Source: Leptospiraceae bacterium | GTDB taxonomy: Bacteria; Spirochaetota; Leptospiria; Leptospirales; Leptospiraceae | Direction of reading: 5' to 3' | Assembly: GCA_024233835.1 (NCBI GenBank) | Contig: JACKPC010000001.1 | Span: 496,001 to 560,000 of the forward strand | Length of the DNA stretch: 64,000 bases | In this document: in pieces, positions 54,860 to 63,045 of the stretch | Layout of the letters: every line of letters begins with the position of its first letter | How positions within the stretch are numbered: position 1 is the stretch's first letter | Program-made: the position numbers and the translations under genes | The notes under the pieces: model-generated | Database searches by the model: none | What the model was told of the DNA's origin: nothing | What the model saw: the letters and a program-made list of their open reading frames with translations, nothing else

Positions 54860-55441
54860 CTGGCAAGATATACAAGTAAAGAAGACGCTTTAAAAACTAT
54901 CCAGCTCTATATATCAAAAGGTAGAGTATATTGGTCATACCATATAGGTATGAAACTAAAAGGAAAGTCCATTAGTAAGGAATATATCCTTTTATCTTAT
55001 AAAAGATATGAGATAATTGAAGAGTTTCCTTCTGATAATTTTCTTCCCTGTTTTATTGTCTATTCTGAATATAACCAGGACAAGTTCCATATTATCATCG
55101 CGATGGATGAAGAAGAAGATAATGTTCGAATTCTTGCGGCCTACTACCCGAATTTAGAAACCTGGGAAAAAAATCTTAAGAAAAGGAAAAAACGAGTGAA
55201 GTGTCATATATGTGGAGGCTTAATGTCAGGTATTCATACAGATTTACCCTACAAAGTAGATGATAAAGAAACCATAGTGGTGAAGCAAATGCCAGCATTA
55301 CAGTGCAATAATTGCCATCAAATAATTCTTGAGGAGGATACTATGCAAAGCCTTGATGGAATTATTAAACAACTTGAATATAAACCTCAAGAAAAAGCAG
55401 AAGATGCAGAAGGTGGAGAAGATTCCGGAGAGGAAGCTTAG
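54860..55441 (+). CDS. DUF4258-YgiT-type zinc finger fusion protein
   Basis: Residues 1 to about 115 look like DUF4258 (YWSYHIGMKLKGKSISKEYI... and the later DKFHIIIAMDEEEDNVRILAAYYP). Then CHICGGLM and CNNCHQ make a four-Cys YgiT/MqsA-type zinc finger. In many genomes these are two adjacent genes of a toxin-antitoxin-like pair; here they are one protein. The first ATG (54950) would cut off the DUF4258 start. The only in-frame start covering it is CTG at 54860, six bases after AGGTGAG and just after an in-frame TGA at 54851-54853. The CTG start is an inference. Confidence 0.7.
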   Translation: MARYTSKEDALKTIQLYISKGRVYWSYHIGMKLKGKSISKEYILLSYKRYEIIEEFPSDNFLPCFIVYSEYNQDKFHIIIAMDEEEDNVRILAAYYPNLETWEKNLKKRKKRVKCHICGGLMSGIHTDLPYKVDDKETIVVKQMPALQCNNCHQIILEEDTMQSLDGIIKQLEYKPQEKAEDAEGGEDSGEEA

Positions 55442-56610
55442 TTTCTTATCGTCGTTTGAATTAAATAGTTCAGTTTCTCTTCAATTGCAGAATCAGAGTA
55501 GTTTTTTACAATATATTCATAACCATTACTACCTAAACTGATTCTGAGCTTTTCATCTTCTAACAGAATATTCATACATCTATTAAAGTTTTCCTGCGAA
55601 TCATAAAAAAGACCTGCTTTACTTTTCTTACATTGATTTCTTAAAACGGGAGAAAGTGCGTTTACCAGAACCGGTTTACTGTGAGCCCAGGATTCAAGAA
55701 GAACGTAAGATAAACTCTCTAGCCGGGATGGGTTTATAAGGAAAAGACAGGAATTTAAAATTTCTTCTTTTTTTTCTTCATCTACAAATCCATAAAACTC
55801 AATATGATCGCTACTCGGATTCTGAAAATCTCCGCTACCACAGATTAACAGTTTTACTTCTTTTGAATACTTTGTTTTCCAATTTAGAAAAAACTTACAT
55901 AACTCGTATATTCCCTTTGAAGAATCAATACGTCCTAGATACAATACATAAGGAAATGTAAAACTATTTGTAGTAATTTTTTTTTTATTTAAGTCGAGAC
56001 CTGTTCCTATGATTGAAAATTTCTGAGGCTTAAAATTATAAAGCCTGGAGAATAAGGAGTATTCTTCTTCCGTATTAAATCCGTAGACTAAGTCATTTTT
56101 AAATAAAGACTTAAACATAGGAAAGTAAGCGTGGGTTTCATCGTGTAAAGCAGGAACACAGATCGATTTATCTCTTATCAGGGATAAACCTCTAACGGTA
56201 GGATAATATAAATAGGTAAAAAAAATGAAAACTTCATATTTCTCTTCATTTTTTATAATATGTTCGATTAGGCTTGGTACATAGGGTCCCTGCTCTTTTA
56301 ACCATGAATTCTCATCTGCTTCGCTTATATAGGGAAGCTGTTCTTTTAAATTTTTATCTAATTTATTAAATTGAAGAATATTACGTTCCTTTAATGTTTG
56401 AAACCGTAAAATTCTTCCAAAAGCGAAGGAGGCTTCAGGAATGGGTAATTCGTTCTTCCAGGTAATATAATCAGTAGCACAGGTTGTTAAAATAACCACA
56501 TTATAGTTCTTTGAAAGAATTCTTGCATACTCATAACTGAGCCTTTCTGCTCCTCCTGCAAGTCTATCATGAAAACGAGGAGTGATAAGTGCTATTGTTC
56601 CTTTATTCAT
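55438..56610 (-). CDS. glycosyltransferase, GT4-like
   Basis: The 390-residue protein has the GT-B fold motifs: GGAERLSYEYARIL near the start, VLYLGRIDSSKGIYEL and the ExE-type motif SRLESLSYVLLESWAHSKPVL. It transfers a sugar from a nucleotide donor, likely in surface glycan or LPS synthesis. It is the last gene of a tight minus-strand operon, overlapping the previous gene by eight bases and the convergent DUF4258 fusion by four. Confidence 0.88.
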   Translation of the reverse strand: MNKGTIALITPRFHDRLAGGAERLSYEYARILSKNYNVVILTTCATDYITWKNELPIPEASFAFGRILRFQTLKERNILQFNKLDKNLKEQLPYISEADENSWLKEQGPYVPSLIEHIIKNEEKYEVFIFFTYLYYPTVRGLSLIRDKSICVPALHDETHAYFPMFKSLFKNDLVYGFNTEEEYSLFSRLYNFKPQKFSIIGTGLDLNKKKITTNSFTFPYVLYLGRIDSSKGIYELCKFFLNWKTKYSKEVKLLICGSGDFQNPSSDHIEFYGFVDEEKKEEILNSCLFLINPSRLESLSYVLLESWAHSKPVLVNALSPVLRNQCKKSKAGLFYDSQENFNRCMNILLEDEKLRISLGSNGYEYIVKNYSDSAIEEKLNYLIQTTIRN

Positions 56611-57670
56611 TAATGAAACGTTCGTCCTTTAGTTTTTTAAGAAATAATTCCTCGGGTTTAATACTCTTAAATTCTTGTAATCTGGTATTTTGTTTGCTTG
56701 TAATATGAAATCTAAATTCAGGATCATATAATAATTTATAAGCTAATTCAGCTATAATCTCAAATTTCTTCTCATAAAACAATATCCCGGAACCGGAAAG
56801 TGTCTCTTTTACAGCACCTGCATCATAGGCCATAATAGGAATTTCATGGAACATAGATTCTAAAAGAGGAACACAAAAACCTTCATGTTCACTCATACTT
56901 AAAAATAAGTCGGCTTCCTGATAATAACGATTGACCTGCTCATCTGTGACAAAGCTGGAAAAGAAAACCTTATCAGATATATTTAGTTCCCTCAATAGGC
57001 CTTTTAGCCCGTTCTGGTAGAGTTGCATCTCCGGTGAACAATGTCCAACAAGATTAACAATAAAATCTTTTGAGAAATATTTGTTGTATATACTGGCAAA
57101 ACGAATTAAGTCATCCTGCTTTTTGTTAGGTGCTATTCTTCCAACAAATAAAATTTGCTTAATTCTGTTTTCCTTAGGGACTTTGCGCTTTGTAAGTTTA
57201 GAAAAATCGTATATAATAGGAAGCACTGTAACATCCGAATAACCCAAGTCTATAAGTTCAGAGCGGTTATATTCTGAATCAGCAAAACAAAAAAGAAATT
57301 CGTCTTTTATATACTTTAGATCCTCTCTCCCCTGCTTCAAAAAAAAGGTCATTTTTAAATCATAAGGCTGAAAGTAAATGTGAGGGGTGACATTATGGTA
57401 AATTAGTATTTTAGGAACATTTTGCTTGAGTATAAAACTAAGAACCGAGGAATGTATGGAATGATGATAGATGATCATTTCCTCTGATCTGGATGTATAT
57501 GTATTAAACTTCTTTACTTTTCTGGTTTCGCTTAAACCTAAATTTTCTGCAAAAATTTCACCTTCAATTCCTTTACTTTTTAAAACCTTCTGGATCATAA
57601 GCATTTCATTACTGATTGCATCACCATGGTGAAAGCCGGTTGAAAATTGATGAATTCTCTTTATTTTCAT
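56603..57670 (-). CDS. glycosyltransferase, GT4-like
   Basis: The 355-residue GT-B protein shows ILFVGRIAPNKKQDDLIRF and the donor-binding MSEHEGFCVPLLESMFHEIPIMAY. It is a close relative of the next gene upstream (same length, same EHEGF motif), suggesting gene duplication with divergent acceptor use. It overlaps both neighbours (eight bases and one base), so the cluster is one transcription unit. Confidence 0.88.
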   Translation of the reverse strand: MKIKRIHQFSTGFHHGDAISNEMLMIQKVLKSKGIEGEIFAENLGLSETRKVKKFNTYTSRSEEMIIYHHSIHSSVLSFILKQNVPKILIYHNVTPHIYFQPYDLKMTFFLKQGREDLKYIKDEFLFCFADSEYNRSELIDLGYSDVTVLPIIYDFSKLTKRKVPKENRIKQILFVGRIAPNKKQDDLIRFASIYNKYFSKDFIVNLVGHCSPEMQLYQNGLKGLLRELNISDKVFFSSFVTDEQVNRYYQEADLFLSMSEHEGFCVPLLESMFHEIPIMAYDAGAVKETLSGSGILFYEKKFEIIAELAYKLLYDPEFRFHITSKQNTRLQEFKSIKPEELFLKKLKDERFINE

Positions 57671-58737
57671 TATAGAAAGTTTAAAAGTTTTAGAATAGAT
57701 CCATCGAAATCAATTGAGTTATAGTGATCAATTACTTTGTCCTGTGTGGTAATGATTCTTTTTTTTAAAACCTCCTGTAAATTTATAGTATGAATAAGTT
57801 CTGCCAGATAATTGAAGTCTTTTGCATAGAATAGAACTCCGGCGTTTCTCATTATTTCCGGTATAGCTGCATTTGCAAATGCAAAAGTAGGAATCCGTCT
57901 GGAAAAAGCTTCTAAAATAGGAATGCCAAATCCTTCATGCTCACTCATGGAAACATAAACATCAAAATTTTTCAAATTTTCATCAAGTGATTCTTCAGAA
58001 ACATTAAGCTTTATATGAAGAGATTTTTGTAAACTCAGACTTTTAGCGAATGAATTCAGGTAATTATAGTAAGATGAAAAGACTGGAGGTTTTGTTCCTA
58101 AAAGATGAAGAGAATATTCAGAAGATCTCTTTTTTAAAAAATATAAAAGGCGTAAAATATCTTCTATTTTTTTATTTGGTGCGAACCTTCCAACAAACCC
58201 GAGCCTATAGGAAAGTTTTTTATATTCAAAAATTTCTTCCTGATTGTATCTTCTAACAATAGGAATTATTAAAGATTTTTTTCGATTTATTTCTCCAACA
58301 TTATATTGAAAGCTATAGTAGTTATAGTTTGAAGGAAACAGGAAGGCAGAGAAAAATTCACGGAATTTTCTTAGTTCCAGGTATGCCTTAACTTCACTCA
58401 GAGCAAATTGAGCGGAGATATGAACATTTTTATTAACATCAAAAAACCTGGAAGGTGTTATATTATGGAATCGTAAAACTTTTTTACCGGGAAGATTAAG
58501 AATTTCATGTAGAGGAAGACCGTATCCACCGTAGTGAATAATATGTATATCTGAATTATAGAATCGAAACTCTCTTAAGTGTTTTAAGGAAAATACGATT
58601 TTATTGGTTACGTGGGAATGTAAGCAAAAAATTTTAGATGAAATATTGTTGGAAGTTAGGACTGAGTGAAAACCGGAAATATCACTCCCTATTCCATCCT
58701 TCTTGCTATAGTCAGTAACATACTGAAAAACTTGCAT
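57670..58737 (-). CDS. glycosyltransferase, GT4-like
   Basis: The 355-residue GT-B protein has LGFVGRFAPNKKIEDILRLL and MSEHEGFGIPILEAFSRRIPTFAF. It is a paralogue of the following gene. Start and stop codons overlap by one base (TAATG). It sits just downstream of a methyltransferase-like gene. The acceptor is not known. Confidence 0.88.
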   Translation of the reverse strand: MQVFQYVTDYSKKDGIGSDISGFHSVLTSNNISSKIFCLHSHVTNKIVFSLKHLREFRFYNSDIHIIHYGGYGLPLHEILNLPGKKVLRFHNITPSRFFDVNKNVHISAQFALSEVKAYLELRKFREFFSAFLFPSNYNYYSFQYNVGEINRKKSLIIPIVRRYNQEEIFEYKKLSYRLGFVGRFAPNKKIEDILRLLYFLKKRSSEYSLHLLGTKPPVFSSYYNYLNSFAKSLSLQKSLHIKLNVSEESLDENLKNFDVYVSMSEHEGFGIPILEAFSRRIPTFAFANAAIPEIMRNAGVLFYAKDFNYLAELIHTINLQEVLKKRIITTQDKVIDHYNSIDFDGSILKLLNFL

Positions 58738-58738
58738 A

Positions 58739-59737
58739 TCAGGGTTTATAAAAAGAAATTATGTCGTATTCATTTTCGGGTATATTCTGGTGTAAAATAT
58801 TTATAAACCCGATATTTCTGAGATAAGGAATCAGTGAATCCATCTCAATTTCAATCATCAGCTTTTCTGAAAAGGGGCCAGGATTAGAACTAGGTTCGTT
58901 TTGAAATCGAAAGAATACTTTAGTACCCGAAGAAATTTTTTCATATAAAGCATTCAATAATCGATTTATATACCAGGAAGGAAGGAAACATAGATTAAGA
59001 GCTAGGAAAACTTTATTAAAATTTTCCAAACCACCAAGATCAAATATATCCTCTACATATTTTACAGCAGGATCTATATTTTTCTTTATATAGTTATACT
59101 GCCGTAGATTGTCAGTTATAACTGAGTAGGATAAACCTTTATTCCGAAATATCTCTATAACTTCTCCCCATGCGGGAAGTAGTAACAATATATGATCCTG
59201 TTTGTTGAAAAAGGGTAGTATAGTATTGAGACTTCTTCTCTCAAAATTATTTTCCGAATTTAGATTAAGAAATAGTGAAAATTCTGGCTGAGTAGATAAA
59301 TTCTTTTTTAACTCAAGATTCTCAGTTAACAACTGTTCTACTCTTTTTTCCAGAGAATTTATTCTGTTTGTTTGAAAGGTAAGTTCATTAATTAGTAAAT
59401 AAAAAGCTTTTACTCGATTAATAGAAAGAACTCGTTCGATTTTAGAAAATATCTCAACAGTTTTTATGGTTATCCATTTCACAGGACCGAAAAAAAACCA
59501 ATTTGTTTTATCTTTAATGACATTCTTATTTACACCTTTCTCAAACAAAAATGCGGTATAGGATGGGTCAAAAGCCTTTTCTTCTTCAGCAGTACTTATA
59601 CGTGTGTTTTGAATTAATTCAATATCATCTATATTTACACGTCTTTCTTTTAAATTTTCTTCTATCTCCTGCATGAGTTTTGATACGTCTATGTCAGGGT
59701 TATTTATTTCAAAAATTGGTTTTCCGCTATGTTTCAA
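58739..59737 (-). CDS. methyltransferase-like protein of the glycan operon
   Basis: The 332-residue protein begins with NNPDIDVSKLMQEIEENLKERR, a segment often seen at the N-terminus of proteins in LPS and glycan clusters. A coiled coil follows (about 130-150, NRINSLEKRVEQLL). The C-terminal 180 residues look like a degenerate class I methyltransferase, with HILLLLPAWGEVIEIFRN where motif I would be and no glycine-rich loop. It is the first gene of the operon with three glycosyltransferases. Catalytic activity is doubtful. Confidence 0.6.
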   Translation of the reverse strand: MKHSGKPIFEINNPDIDVSKLMQEIEENLKERRVNIDDIELIQNTRISTAEEEKAFDPSYTAFLFEKGVNKNVIKDKTNWFFFGPVKWITIKTVEIFSKIERVLSINRVKAFYLLINELTFQTNRINSLEKRVEQLLTENLELKKNLSTQPEFSLFLNLNSENNFERRSLNTILPFFNKQDHILLLLPAWGEVIEIFRNKGLSYSVITDNLRQYNYIKKNIDPAVKYVEDIFDLGGLENFNKVFLALNLCFLPSWYINRLLNALYEKISSGTKVFFRFQNEPSSNPGPFSEKLMIEIEMDSLIPYLRNIGFINILHQNIPENEYDIISFYKP

Positions 59738-59755
59738 TTTATTCTCGTTTTCTAC

Positions 59756-60481
59756 CTAATATAAAATTTCATGAGTTTTTAACAATTCCCATTTTCCACC
59801 CCGTTTCACGTGAAACGTAAAACTTTGCACCCTGCCCTCTTGATCATATTTTATATTGTTTTGTTTTCTGTCATCACTAACTGAGTTCATTCGGCTTATC
59901 AGTTTTTTATTTTTATCATACATATAAATAACCTGCCCCATGGTTTTTCGATTCTCAAGGGAGATTTCTTGAATAAATTTAAATTCAGAATCTGGGGATC
60001 TCTTAACATTATAGTATTCCATATCTTTTGAGCCCAACCATAAAACTTCAATACTTTGAAGTTCGTTATTCATCACTTCCTTGATTTTGTAGTGAACAGT
60101 ATCTATCCCGGAACTATCTAACAACCTGAGTCTCTTCAGGTTGTCATTTTTATCATATTCAAAAATTCTTGTTTCTTTTATTTTTCCATCTAAGCCAAAA
60201 AGTTCTTCCTTAATGACCATTTTTCCTCTGTAGGAATACCGGGTATATCCATCCTCTTTTCCTGTCGAATTTAGGTATTTTTCTTTTATTAAATTTCCAT
60301 CTTTATCATATTCAAATTCAGCAGAGTATAAAACTTTATCAGATGGACTCTTCACTACTTCTTTTTTAGGTTTAGCGTCTGTTTTTTTCATAATCACAGA
60401 ATCAAGATGGGACCATTTACCAGGAGTATAGGACCATAAGGAAAAATTAATGAATATAGTTAATAAAAATTTCTTTAACAT
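59756..60481 (-). CDS. exported YD-repeat-like protein
   Basis: A signal peptide (MLKKFLLTIFINFSLWSYTPG) is followed by several YD/RHS-like strands: FEYDKDGNLIKEKYLNS, FEYDKNDNLKRLRLLDS and YDQEGRVQSFTFHV. Such repeats are found in cell-surface and secreted proteins. The 241-residue length is small. A parS site lies inside the last codons (59802-59817), encoding FHVKRG. I start at ATG 60481; the frame is open 39 codons further, in the rsmG intergenic region. Confidence 0.65.
   Translation of the reverse strand: MLKKFLLTIFINFSLWSYTPGKWSHLDSVIMKKTDAKPKKEVVKSPSDKVLYSAEFEYDKDGNLIKEKYLNSTGKEDGYTRYSYRGKMVIKEELFGLDGKIKETRIFEYDKNDNLKRLRLLDSSGIDTVHYKIKEVMNNELQSIEVLWLGSKDMEYYNVKRSPDSEFKFIQEISLENRKTMGQVIYMYDKNKKLISRMNSVSDDRKQNNIKYDQEGRVQSFTFHVKRGGKWELLKTHEILY
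59802..59817. promoter_or_regulatory. parS centromere site 1
   Basis: CGTTTCACGTGAAACG is a perfect 16-bp palindrome containing the core GTTTCACGTGAAAC of the conserved bacterial parS. ParB should load here and spread. It lies in the coding end of the YD-repeat-like gene, about 1 kb from site 2. Confidence 0.92.
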
Positions 60482-60590
60482 AGTGAAATCCGGATAAGGT
60501 TTAGAATTACTATCGGAAGACAGGGGTGATAAAAAAATGAAACTTTTCAAGAAATGAAGTAATAATTTTATAGATGAAAGAGGAATCGAA

Positions 60591-61316
60591 ATGCTCAATG
60601 AAGTGATTTTAGAATTATTTCCTGAAAATGGACGTGATATTTTGAATCTGTTTGAACTAAGTAAAGTGGAACAGTATTATTCTTTTTTATTAGAAAAGGA
60701 CGAAGAAGGAGGTTTCTTTTCCAGAACAGATAGAGAGCATATTTTAAAAAGGCATATAATTGAATCTTTATATCATGTGTATAAAATTTTTAAAAGTATT
60801 ACCGTTTCACGTGAAACGGTAATACTTGATTTTGGCACCGGCCCGGGTTTGCCCGGTTTTTTGTTTTTCTGCTTAAAACAGCCTCCTGAAATTATATTTG
60901 TAGATTCGCAGAAGAAGCGACTTTCTCTTCTTGAGACATTCGTTAAACAGAACTTTAAGATAAATGAGATAAGTTTTTATTACAGTAGAATCGAAGATTT
61001 AAAAATACCTGGAGTTGATATAATTGTTTCCAGAGCCAGTATTCCCTATCCATGGAGTGCAGAGGTATGCGTAAAACTATTAAAAAAGGGAGGTTTTTTT
61101 ATTCCATTCTTAGGTGCTAAAAAAAATGATTCCGAAATTGAATCAAAACTGTTAAATAACCTAGGTCTTGTATGTGAAAAATCTCTTGATCTAAATGAAC
61201 TAAATTTTTTAGGGAAGCGGACAGTTAAATTCTTGAAAAAGAGAAAAGAAGCAAATTATGGTTTTCCGAGAAATTGGAAATTGATTTCTAAGGAGATAAA
61301 GCAAAAAAATGAGTAA
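60591..61316 (+). CDS. rsmG: 16S rRNA (guanine-N7) methyltransferase RsmG
   Basis: RsmG (GidB) methylates G527 of 16S rRNA. The class I fold is seen in ILDFGTGPGLPGFLF, FVDSQKKRLSLLETF and IIVSRASIPYPW. The 241-residue length is slightly longer than in E. coli. A parS site is encoded within the gene as VSRET. The 3' end overlaps parA by eight bases, giving the common rsmG-parA-parB order. Confidence 0.92.
   Translation: MLNEVILELFPENGRDILNLFELSKVEQYYSFLLEKDEEGGFFSRTDREHILKRHIIESLYHVYKIFKSITVSRETVILDFGTGPGLPGFLFFCLKQPPEIIFVDSQKKRLSLLETFVKQNFKINEISFYYSRIEDLKIPGVDIIVSRASIPYPWSAEVCVKLLKKGGFFIPFLGAKKNDSEIESKLLNNLGLVCEKSLDLNELNFLGKRTVKFLKKRKEANYGFPRNWKLISKEIKQKNE
60794..60827. promoter_or_regulatory. 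parS centromere site 2 (34-bp palindrome)
   Basis: The same CGTTTCACGTGAAACG core (60803-60818) lies at the centre of a perfect 34-bp palindrome with 17-base arms AAGTATTACCGTTTCAC. It is inside rsmG, translated as T-V-S-R-E-T-V. The extended symmetry goes well beyond the usual 16 bp. Confidence 0.93.
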
Positions 61317-62070
61317 AATACTTTCAGTCAGCAACCAGAAGGGAGGTGTTGGAAAAACTACGACATCAATTAACCTATCCTCTTATCTTGCAGGAATGGG
61401 AAAGAAAATTCTTTTAGTAGACATTGATCCTCAGGGTAATGCAGGTTCCGGACTTGGTTTGAATATAAACGAAATACATAATACCACCTATGAACTTTTA
61501 ATCGGAGAACTTAGTCCTACTGATGTTATCTTAAAAAGCGGTATTGAGAACCTCTGGATAATTCCTTCCAATATTAATTTAAGCGGTGCGGAAATAGATC
61601 TTATTCATCTTGAAGAAAAAGAATACAGGCTTCGTAAAGTATTGGAACCTATTCGTTCCAGATATGATTATATTATTATTGATTGTCCGCCTTCTCTGGG
61701 TGTTCTTACTATGAATGCTCTCTGCGCATCTGATGGTGTAATCATAACACTTCAAACTGAATATTTTGCTCTTGAAGGTTTAACTCAATTAATGAAAATC
61801 ATCTCTCTTGTTCAGGAAAATCTGAATAAGGACTTAAACCTGGAAGGAGTATTATTGACTATGTTTGATAAAAGAACCAATCTTTCCAACCAGGTTGCAG
61901 CTGATGTTCGAGACTTTTTTAAAGAAAAGGTCTATAAGACTATGATCCCCAGAAATATCAAATTGGGTGAAGCTCCTTCATTTGGAAAGCCTATTAATTT
62001 TTATGACCCGGATGGAATTGGAGCGATTAGCTATAAGAATTTAGCCCAGGAGTTTATAGCGTCCTGTTAA
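61309..62070 (+). CDS. parA: chromosome-partitioning ATPase ParA (Soj)
   Basis: ParA is a deviant Walker ATPase that moves ParB-parS complexes. The motif KGGVGKTT is at residues 10-17, with LLVDIDPQGNAGSGLG and IIDCPPSLG. The length of 253 residues, without an N-terminal DNA-binding domain, marks the chromosomal type. It starts eight bases before the rsmG stop and is followed by parB. Confidence 0.96.
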   Translation: MSKILSVSNQKGGVGKTTTSINLSSYLAGMGKKILLVDIDPQGNAGSGLGLNINEIHNTTYELLIGELSPTDVILKSGIENLWIIPSNINLSGAEIDLIHLEEKEYRLRKVLEPIRSRYDYIIIDCPPSLGVLTMNALCASDGVIITLQTEYFALEGLTQLMKIISLVQENLNKDLNLEGVLLTMFDKRTNLSNQVAADVRDFFKEKVYKTMIPRNIKLGEAPSFGKPINFYDPDGIGAISYKNLAQEFIASC

Positions 62071-62085
62071 ATAGGAGGAATTATT

Positions 62086-62979
62086 ATGGTAAATAAAAAT
62101 CGCTCAGCACTCGGTAGGGGTTTAGGAAATCTAATTCCGGGGGTTAAAACATCAAGTTCTGATTCAAGTTCATCAGTTGATAGTATTGAAAAAAATTCTA
62201 ATTTACGAAGCTTGAACATTCAGGAGATATCTATAAATCCTAATCAACCGAGAAAAACTTTTTCGGACGAATCGATTGAGGAACTATCCGAAACCATTAA
62301 AGTTCATGGTTTAATTCAGCCTATTGTTGTAATTCAGAAAGGAAATTTTTTTGAGTTAGTTTCTGGTGAAAGAAGACTTAGGGCTTGCAAAAAAGCCGGT
62401 CTTGCAAAAATTCCAGCTATAGTAAAAAACTATTCAGAAGAGCAGTCTCTTGAAATTGCTATAATTGAAAATATACAGAGAGAAGATTTAAATCCGATAG
62501 AAGAAGCACTTGCCTATCAAACTTTAATAGATAAATTAGGACTGAAAATTACCGAAGTGGCTTCTCGACTTGGAAAAAATAGAGCAACCATCTCTAATCT
62601 GGTAAGGCTTTTACAATTACCGGAAAGTATAAAAGAATTACTCAGACAAGGAAAGATTACAGAGGGTCATGCAAGGCCCTTACTTTCTATCGGTAATAGT
62701 AAAAAAGCAGAAGAGCTTTCAAAACAGATTGCAGAGAAGGGTTTATCGGTAAGGGAAGTTGAAGAAATCGTAAGTAAATTAGTTGATGGAGAAAAAATAT
62801 TAACCAAATCTTCCTTGAGTCAGGATCCTTCTATTCTGGATATGGAAAATAAAATTCGCACCAAACTATCAGCTAAAATTAAACTTTCCCACAATGTGAA
62901 ATCAGGGAAAGGTAAAATCATCATTAACTATAATAACCTGGAGGACATGGATAGAATTCTACAAAACATGGGAATATGA
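62086..62979 (+). CDS. parB: chromosome-partitioning protein ParB (Spo0J)
   Basis: ParB is a CTPase that clamps onto DNA at parS. The box NPNQPRKTF, the CTP-binding SGERRLRACKKAG and the IIENIQREDLNPIEEA segment are present, then the HTH that reads parS (ASRLGKNRATISNLVRLLQLP). The C-terminal dimer domain follows. The 297-residue length is typical. GGAGG precedes the ATG. Confidence 0.96.
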   Translation: MVNKNRSALGRGLGNLIPGVKTSSSDSSSSVDSIEKNSNLRSLNIQEISINPNQPRKTFSDESIEELSETIKVHGLIQPIVVIQKGNFFELVSGERRLRACKKAGLAKIPAIVKNYSEEQSLEIAIIENIQREDLNPIEEALAYQTLIDKLGLKITEVASRLGKNRATISNLVRLLQLPESIKELLRQGKITEGHARPLLSIGNSKKAEELSKQIAEKGLSVREVEEIVSKLVDGEKILTKSSLSQDPSILDMENKIRTKLSAKIKLSHNVKSGKGKIIINYNNLEDMDRILQNMGI

Positions 62980-63045
62980 AAACTTTTCTTGACTAATTTT
63001 CAAAAGGAAGTACATGGAATAAGTAGGCCTTCTGTTAAATATATT

